10,233 bases of DNA from an uncultured Pseudobdellovibrionaceae bacterium (GTDB lineage: Bacteria; Bdellovibrionota; Bdellovibrionia; Bdellovibrionales; Bdellovibrionaceae). Every line of letters starts with the position of its first letter. The stretch's first letter is position 1. The notes below the pieces were generated by a model. The model did no database searches and was not told the origin of the DNA. It saw only the letters and a program-made list of their open reading frames with translations. Location: NCBI GenBank assembly GCA_937900305.1, contig CALCCV010000032.1, positions 1-10,233 of the forward strand, written 5' to 3'. Shown here piece after piece: positions 6,590-10,233 of this stretch. The position numbers and the translations under genes were made by a program.

Positions 6590-7349
6590 TAACGATCAGC
6601 ACTTTCGGAAAAAAAACAGCCATTCTCTTAGACGGCCGCGGGGAAAGTGTCTTGTCGCTATCGCGCGTCGGCTTCGTTGCTCATTTAGCGCAAGCGGGCA
6701 CCATCTTGCTTCGCAACTTTCAGGTCGATTCGCAGCTGTTTGGTGAACTCGTTAACAAGCACTCTTCCCATGTTTGCGAGCGGCGAAAGAAGGCTCGCAA
6801 ACCACTTACTGTGACGGAGTCCGAGTCTGGCAAGAGCTGTTGCCGCAAACTCGCGACATCTTCGCCAAGCACCAACTCAAATACTCTCGCACGATTTCAG
6901 AAGAGCGCTGGAAGACGTTTGTGAAACTTCATCGGCCCGACCTGAAATCGACGGAACGGGTGGCACTGAATCACCTTTTGCAAATATTGCCGGCAGCACA
7001 AAACCAAACACTTCGATTGCTAGACGATGGCAGTCTATACACTGAATTCATAATTCCGGCCGCCGCCAAAACTCGACTGAGCCCGCAGATCGCTTTTGCA
7101 AACAGTCTGCTAGGACCTTCGTTCAACTACGAATCACCACGAATTGTTTTGGATGACTACACCGAGGTTCCCGAAGAAGTTCTGCAAGACATCCGGCACG
7201 CCACTGAAAAATGGACTGAAAACATCGACTGGATGGATGGCGATATTGCCATCATCGACAACACTCGAACAATGCACGGCCGACGCAAGATTGTCGATGC
7301 CAATCGCTCACTATTTAATACTCTAAGCTTCCACAAGACCAACGTTTGA
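6586..7349 (+). pseudogene. TauD/TfdA-family Fe(II)/2-oxoglutarate dioxygenase, broken by internal deletion and frameshift
   Basis: The first piece (from ATG 6586, frame 1) reads AGTILLRNFQVDSQLFGELV, the typical N-terminal region of TauD/SyrP-like oxygenases. At about 6770 the homology jumps to frame 3: AAKEGSQTTYCDGVRVW, continuing to NIDWMDGDIAIIDNTRTMHGRRK (distal metal His within MHGRR, 2-oxoglutarate Arg) and the stop at 7349. Between the pieces some 40-50 residues expected in the family are gone, including the H-x-D/E metal-binding pair. With two of the three iron ligands missing and the frame broken, it should be inactive. Family members hydroxylate, desaturate or decarboxylate small or carrier-bound substrates. 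It overlaps the ligase remnant by 4 bp and precedes the VOC gene by 13 bp. Confidence 0.85.
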
Positions 7350-7362
7350 AATCAGAGGAAAA

Positions 7363-7773
7363 ATGAATTTCACATACAGCCACATTGATCACATCGTTCT
7401 CCGAGCCCGCGACCCCAAGAAGTTGATCGAATTTTACACCGAAGTAATGGGTTTTAGAATAGACAAGCAAACGTCGAAATTCCTCGGACTCACTCATCTG
7501 AGGGGTGGCAACTTCTTTATCGACATCGTGGCCTATTGGTTCTACCTAGGACTCAAAGGAGGACCCAAACCCGACGCCGGCGAAAACATGGAACACTTCT
7601 GCCTCGCCTTAGAAAACTTCAATCCAAAAGACGCCATGGCCTACTTCGAAGCCAAGGCGCTGATCCAGAGGCTTACCTTACGGATTTTCACTGGACTCAA
7701 TAAAAAGTCCGGAATTTTTCTCAGATACGAAGAATGCCGAGCGATTTCAAACAGCCATGGTCCATGCATTTAA
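7363..7773 (+). pseudogene. VOC (glyoxalase/bleomycin-resistance fold) protein, C-terminus lost
   Basis: ATG 7363 follows AGAGGA with a 3-nt spacer. The first ~100 residues are a good VOC domain: YSHIDHIVLRARDPKKLIEFY at the start, the bulge FIDIVAY, and GENMEHFCLALENF carrying the second-half metal-type His. After AMAYFEAK the natural continuation GADPE lies one frame over. In frame, the last ~35 residues read as unrelated sequence, and the family's closing DPDGN-x-x-E strand is missing. VOC proteins are metal-dependent isomerases, dioxygenases or binding proteins; substrate is unknown here. A short product could still be made, but the fold would lack its final strands. Confidence 0.7.
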
Positions 7774-7891
7774 AGGTAGTGAAGGGGTTGGAAAGGCCAT
7801 AGAATGCTGCCGTCCCGGCAAATCGTTAGATGTAAGCTGTGTCAAAACATTTTCGAGTCATATGCCATTTCGGTTTTTGCCCGCTGGCTAA
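7664..7891 (+). pseudogene. Possible S-adenosylmethionine methyltransferase scrap
   Basis: In frame 2, open from 7664 to the stop at 7891, the sequence reads LPYGFSLDSIKSPEFF, then NAERFQTAMVHAF, then PGKSLDVSC. This order (helix with ERF-x-x-AM, then a hydrophobic strand ending L-D-V near Gly/Cys) recalls the region before and into motif I of methyltransf_2-type O-methyltransferases, but the glycine-rich loop is not complete and the frame then ends. It overlaps the tail of the VOC frame, suggesting a deletion fused the end of one gene to the middle of the next. The assignment is weak. Confidence 0.3.
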
Positions 7892-7988
7892 ACTCTGTAA
7901 TACCTGACCGATCGGCTAAATATAGGCCTTAAAGTTCCTATCCTCTGACAAATTTCGACCCCAAATAATGACGACAGCGATCCAAACT

Positions 7989-8018
7989 TTGGGACTGACG
8001 AGTACGCAAAAGTACAAT
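7989..8018 (+). promoter_or_regulatory. Predicted sigma70-like promoter for the small secreted protein
   Basis: TTGGGA (7989-7994) and TACAAT (8013-8018) are separated by 18 bp. TACAAT matches five of six -10 consensus bases and TTGGGA four of six -35 bases. The expected transcript start lies about 60 nt before ATG 8088, which has its own GGAG 6 nt upstream. The remaining gap from 7892 shows nothing else recognisable. Confidence 0.4.
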
Positions 8019-8087
8019 TCACCGACACATCTTTACTGTTCATGTGTTTTTTAGTAAGAAGTCGGTAACTTTAGCCCGGAGATTTAA

Positions 8088-8432
8088 ATGAAAAAGATCG
8101 CATTGAGTATTTTATTAGTCACGTCAATCACTTGGGCCACTCCCGGCTTTGTCGATCACGCAACGACGCCGGCACCTACAGACTTGCTAAACGTTGCTCT
8201 GATCGAGGTGTCACAAAAAACAAAAGTCGCGACTTCTGAAATTCTAGAAAAATTTTCGATCGAGTGGACGTGGATCGCGATTTATAACGACGACCAACCT
8301 ATCGAATTTCTTTTCCAAAGCCCTGAACACTCCTGCCGTGTTCAAGTTGGTAGTCAGACACTGACTCTTTGGGCGTCGACTTGCTCAAGTCCGGCTCGAT
8401 CTGCTGACACTCATTTCACAAATACAAATTAA
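8088..8432 (+). CDS. Small secreted protein of unknown function
   Basis: 114 residues. The N-terminus MKKIALSILLVTSITWA is a clean Sec signal peptide, with predicted cleavage after ITWA. The mature ~97 residues contain a predicted helix (LLNVALIEVSQKTKV to EILEKFSIEW), a central EWTWIAIYND stretch, and two Cys (in HSCRV and ASTCSS) that could form a disulfide in the periplasm. GGAG lies 6 nt before the ATG and a plausible promoter sits ~70 bp further up. No family was recognised. In contrast to its neighbours it is uninterrupted and well provided with signals, so it is probably expressed. Confidence 0.65.
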   Translation: MKKIALSILLVTSITWATPGFVDHATTPAPTDLLNVALIEVSQKTKVATSEILEKFSIEWTWIAIYNDDQPIEFLFQSPEHSCRVQVGSQTLTLWASTCSSPARSADTHFTNTN

Positions 8433-8719
8433 CGGCTCCGCAAATTTCATCCGTCATGCATTCCACTCGTTCACCGAATGGTTGAATTCTGAGCCGCATT
8501 CGTAAGAAGGTCCTCAGGCTCCGCGTTTCAATATCGAGCTGACGACGCCTTATCTGCCGAACTCGGGATGTCAGGGAGACTGTTACCTGGCGGTGGTGAA
8601 GTCCATCGAAGCTTTCAAAGATTAAAAGTCGGTGACTTTTGAAAGTTCGAGTCTGAGTCAGCGTGAAGCGTTGGTGAAAATTGGACATCGGGTGTCTTTG
8701 ATCGGTCATCGCTGTCACT
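8433..8719 (+). other. Degenerate region, possible lost N-terminus of the hydrolase
   Basis: Frame 1 is open across almost the whole stretch except for two stops (about 8500 and 8623). It ends in LSQREALVKIGHRV (to ~8694), which resembles the 'L-x-x-x-L-x-x-x-G-H-x-V' segment found just before the LPGHG motif of alpha/beta hydrolases. The hydrolase itself resumes in frame 2 with AVTLPGHG. The oxyanion-hole HG motif was not found. A perfect small hairpin lies at 8624-8640. Confidence 0.35.
8624..8640. repeat. Perfect 7-bp inverted repeat, 3-nt loop
   Basis: AAAAGTC, GGT, GACTTTT forms a short hairpin; CTTTC upstream and GAAAG downstream could add five more pairs across a bulge. The T-run in the right arm gives it some terminator character on the plus strand. 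A near copy of its centre, AAGTCGGTAACTTT, lies in the leader of the small secreted protein gene (8059-8072). Confidence 0.4.
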
Positions 8720-9415
8720 TTGCCGGGGCACGGGCTGTTCTACAAATTTCATAATAATCTGACCTTCACCGATTGGCAGAATGTAGCGAAGCAAAGCTAT
8801 CGATTTGCCTCACAGCTGGGCGATAAGGTTGTGATCGCTGGCCAATCGACCGGTGGGCTTCTAGCTTATGGATTGTCGTTGGAGCATCCCCGAGATCTTG
8901 CGGGTCTTATTTTGATTGAACCGTCGTTTGAGGTTCAGAGACACCCTTCCATTTCAACTTGCCTGGGTCGAAACTTGGTTTCTGAGGCTCAGGATTTTGG
9001 ATTTTTAGTTCAAGTTTTTGCACCAGATTCCAATTTGAATGATCTTTTGCCAATTGAAAAAGGTGCGGATTTTGGCATTGGGCAAAATCAACTCATGCAA
9101 TTTCTTTCAAACAAGCTAAATTTGACCGACTATTTTTCAAAATTCCATAATCTGGGCAAACTCGTGTCCTTATACAAACTTTGGCTGGAGTATTGGGCCA
9201 GCCAGCTAAACCATTTGGCAACGCTGGAAAGGCTGGTCTCATTGACTGCGCCAAGCGAGATCGAATTCATCGATGCGGTGTGGGGGACTCAATCAGCCAG
9301 AGCTCGATTTACGGTCAGCGCCTTGGGGTACGACTTCGGAAAAAATAGTGGCTGCGTGCAAAGTTTTGAATCCAAGGCAGTCAAAATTCTGCGATTTTGG
9401 AGATGGCTTTCTTGA
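8720..9415 (+). pseudogene. Alpha/beta hydrolase (lipase/esterase-like), both ends damaged
   Basis: The open frame starts inside the conserved LPGHG segment and contains VIAGQSTGGLLAYGLSLEHP, the G-x-S-x-G nucleophile elbow (GQSTG), followed by LAGLILIEPSFEV, the next core strand. A long, partly hydrophobic lid-like region follows. No acid/His pair of a catalytic triad is found before the stop at 9415. The expected N-terminal strand and HG motif are also outside this frame. Likely continuations are in frame 1 upstream (ending GHRV at ~8694) and frame 3 downstream (from ~9399). TTG 8720 is only the first start-like codon in the open frame and has no ribosome-binding site. It could be a serine esterase relict; substrate unknown. 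Confidence 0.7.
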
Positions 9416-9554
9416 TGAGAAGGCATTTTACAATTTAGAATTTTTAGGTTCACGATACAAATCGAAGACCGATCTTCAGGGCTATACTTCGGATGGAGGG
9501 CAGCCGCCCTCTTCCTTGCTTAAGCCGATTCCAGCAGTGTTCTTGAGTTCTTGA
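9399..9554 (+). pseudogene. Probable out-of-frame C-terminal part of the alpha/beta hydrolase
   Basis: In frame 3 the sequence reads GDGFLDEKAFYNLEFLG, which resembles the 'D-x-x-V-D-x-x-A' strand with the catalytic acid in alpha/beta hydrolases, spaced correctly after the frame-2 hydrolase. The segment that should carry the catalytic His reads QPPSSLLKP, so the His appears lost. The frame ends at 9554. Confidence 0.35.
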
Positions 9555-9789
9555 AACCTCTATTTGGTATGCTTGATTTCAGCGGGGCTTGGATGCTTCG
9601 TTTGATTCTTCTGTCTATGTTTTGACGACACTTGCTAGCGGGCAGCGCGTGGCCCGCTCGAGCGTCCAACTGGAGCAGAACTTGGACGCCCCTGCTGCGA
9701 GTGGTCGAGTGGTGGGGGATTTCCAAGGCGAAGAACTTTTGAGGACCGTGGAGATCATTCGGGAGCATTTGATCCCACGAACCATCGGC
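9555..9789 (+). other. No recognised gene; open frame 9589-9807 of doubtful status
   Basis: A 72-residue plus-strand frame (TTG 9589 to stop 9807) reads VARSSVQLEQNLDAP and FQGEELLRTVEIIREHL, which looks protein-like (amphipathic helix near the end). It has no ribosome-binding site, runs into the 3' end of the opposite-strand catalase-type gene, and matches no family I know. It is most likely a further relict. Confidence 0.25.
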
Positions 9790-10233
9790 TTAACGTTTCA
9801 TTTTTAGAACGCTGAAAAACTCGTCGTTCGGTTTTGGTTCCTGAATCGGGACTTTGTTTTCCATTCGACGTTTTCGCGAAATTCCCGAATACACGGCCAG
9901 TCTGGCGCGATTGATGGCTCCGGCTGGTCGATTTTCAGCCAACGTATTCCATGGATTGAACGAAATGTTTTCGCAAAACAAGTCGCGCTCAGGAAGATTG
10001 ATGTCTTGTTTTTGGGGCACCTCAATCTTGGCAACATCTGTGAAGCGTGAATCAGCATTAGGCCATTCGACGACGGCATCTTCAACGTCCATTTTTTCGG
10101 TTCGTAATTGAACCGAAAAAATGAAACAGAGAGATTTTTTTGCAAGTCGATCTGCAACTCGCTGCCGCAAAAAGAACGGATTCACCTTTTCAGTTTCGGT
10201 GATCGGCTCAACGGTTTCATTTCCACAGGGTTT
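9790..10233 (-). CDS. Catalase-family (SrpA-like) haem protein, C-terminal part; 5' end outside window
   Basis: The frame is open to the right edge, so only the C-terminal ~147 residues are present. Landmarks: NPFFLRQRVADRLAKK, then FSVQLRTEKMDVEDAVVEWP, then VAKIEVPQKQ, and CENISFNPWNTLAENRPAGAINRARLAVY. These match the C-terminal region of the catalase-related, SrpA-like haem peroxidases (conserved VQL...M-x-V/I-E-D-A...W, FNPW, RP-x-G-x-INR-x-R). The haem-ligand and distal residues would lie upstream, outside the window, so activity cannot be judged. The family degrades or uses peroxides. A 31-residue tail (from GISRKRR) ending in Lys/Arg follows the family domain. No frameshift is visible. 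The gene converges on and slightly overlaps a doubtful plus-strand frame. Confidence 0.85.
   Translation of the reverse strand, partial: KPCGNETVEPITETEKVNPFFLRQRVADRLAKKSLCFIFSVQLRTEKMDVEDAVVEWPNADSRFTDVAKIEVPQKQDINLPERDLFCENISFNPWNTLAENRPAGAINRARLAVYSGISRKRRMENKVPIQEPKPNDEFFSVLKMKR
10090..10123. repeat. Perfect 14-bp inverted repeat inside the catalase-type gene
   Basis: Arms CATTTTTTCGGTTC (10090-10103) and GAACCGAAAAAATG (10110-10123) are exact reverse complements around the 6-nt spacer GTAATT. The repeat lies within the conserved FIFSVQLRTEKMD coding stretch of the minus-strand gene. No T-run follows either arm, so it is not a standard terminator. Confidence 0.85.

Noticed and set aside
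8416..8718. Minus-strand 100-residue frame opposite the degenerate hydrolase N-terminus
   Set aside because: Arg/His-rich composition typical of an antisense shadow, and no start signal.
1..10233. tRNA, rRNA, CRISPR arrays and insertion sequences
   Set aside because: No T-loop/anticodon pattern, repeat-spacer array, transposase motif or terminal inverted repeats with target duplication were seen by eye.

Overview
The window comes from a Gram-negative bacterium. The signs are a two-membrane-type sensor kinase, a solute-binding protein, and a small protein with a signal peptide. Base composition is intermediate, and the mix of genes would fit a Bdellovibrionota or other 'deltaproteobacterial' chromosome, but that placement is a guess. 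No rRNA, tRNA, CRISPR array or insertion sequence was recognised. The window has three parts: an intact left half, a decayed middle and right, and a catalase-type gene entering from the right edge.

Left (1-5817). The end of a HipA/HipT-type kinase gene (+) converges on a minus-strand pair. This pair is a 23-residue peptide ORF behind a very strong Shine-Dalgarno, joined by a TAATG stop/start overlap to a 338-residue protein that is recognisably the catalytic half of a LanM lanthipeptide dehydratase. That protein lacks both the usual N-terminal region and the LanC cyclase domain. Back to back with this pair, across only 44 bp, runs a plus-strand set: an MFS transporter, an OppA-like (SBP_bac_5) peptide-binding protein, and a membrane sensor histidine kinase overlapping the binding protein by one base. 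Together these look like a small system that makes, phosphorylates or dehydrates, exports and perhaps senses a peptide with no cysteine. This is the most interesting part of the window.

Middle (5818-7891). Four same-strand remnants lie in a row: the C-terminal third of an AMP-forming acyl ligase (5'-truncated and frameshifted), a TauD-type Fe(II)/2-oxoglutarate dioxygenase (internal deletion plus frameshift removing the first metal-binding residues), a VOC/glyoxalase-fold protein (3' end lost), and a possible methyltransferase scrap. Overlaps and short spacings show they were once one biosynthetic operon.

Right (7892-10233). A small secreted protein with a plausible promoter is intact. It is followed by a broken alpha/beta hydrolase with a GxSxG nucleophile elbow, whose two ends lie in other frames. 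At the right edge a catalase-family (SrpA-like) haem protein enters on the minus strand; its coding sequence contains a perfect 14-bp inverted repeat.
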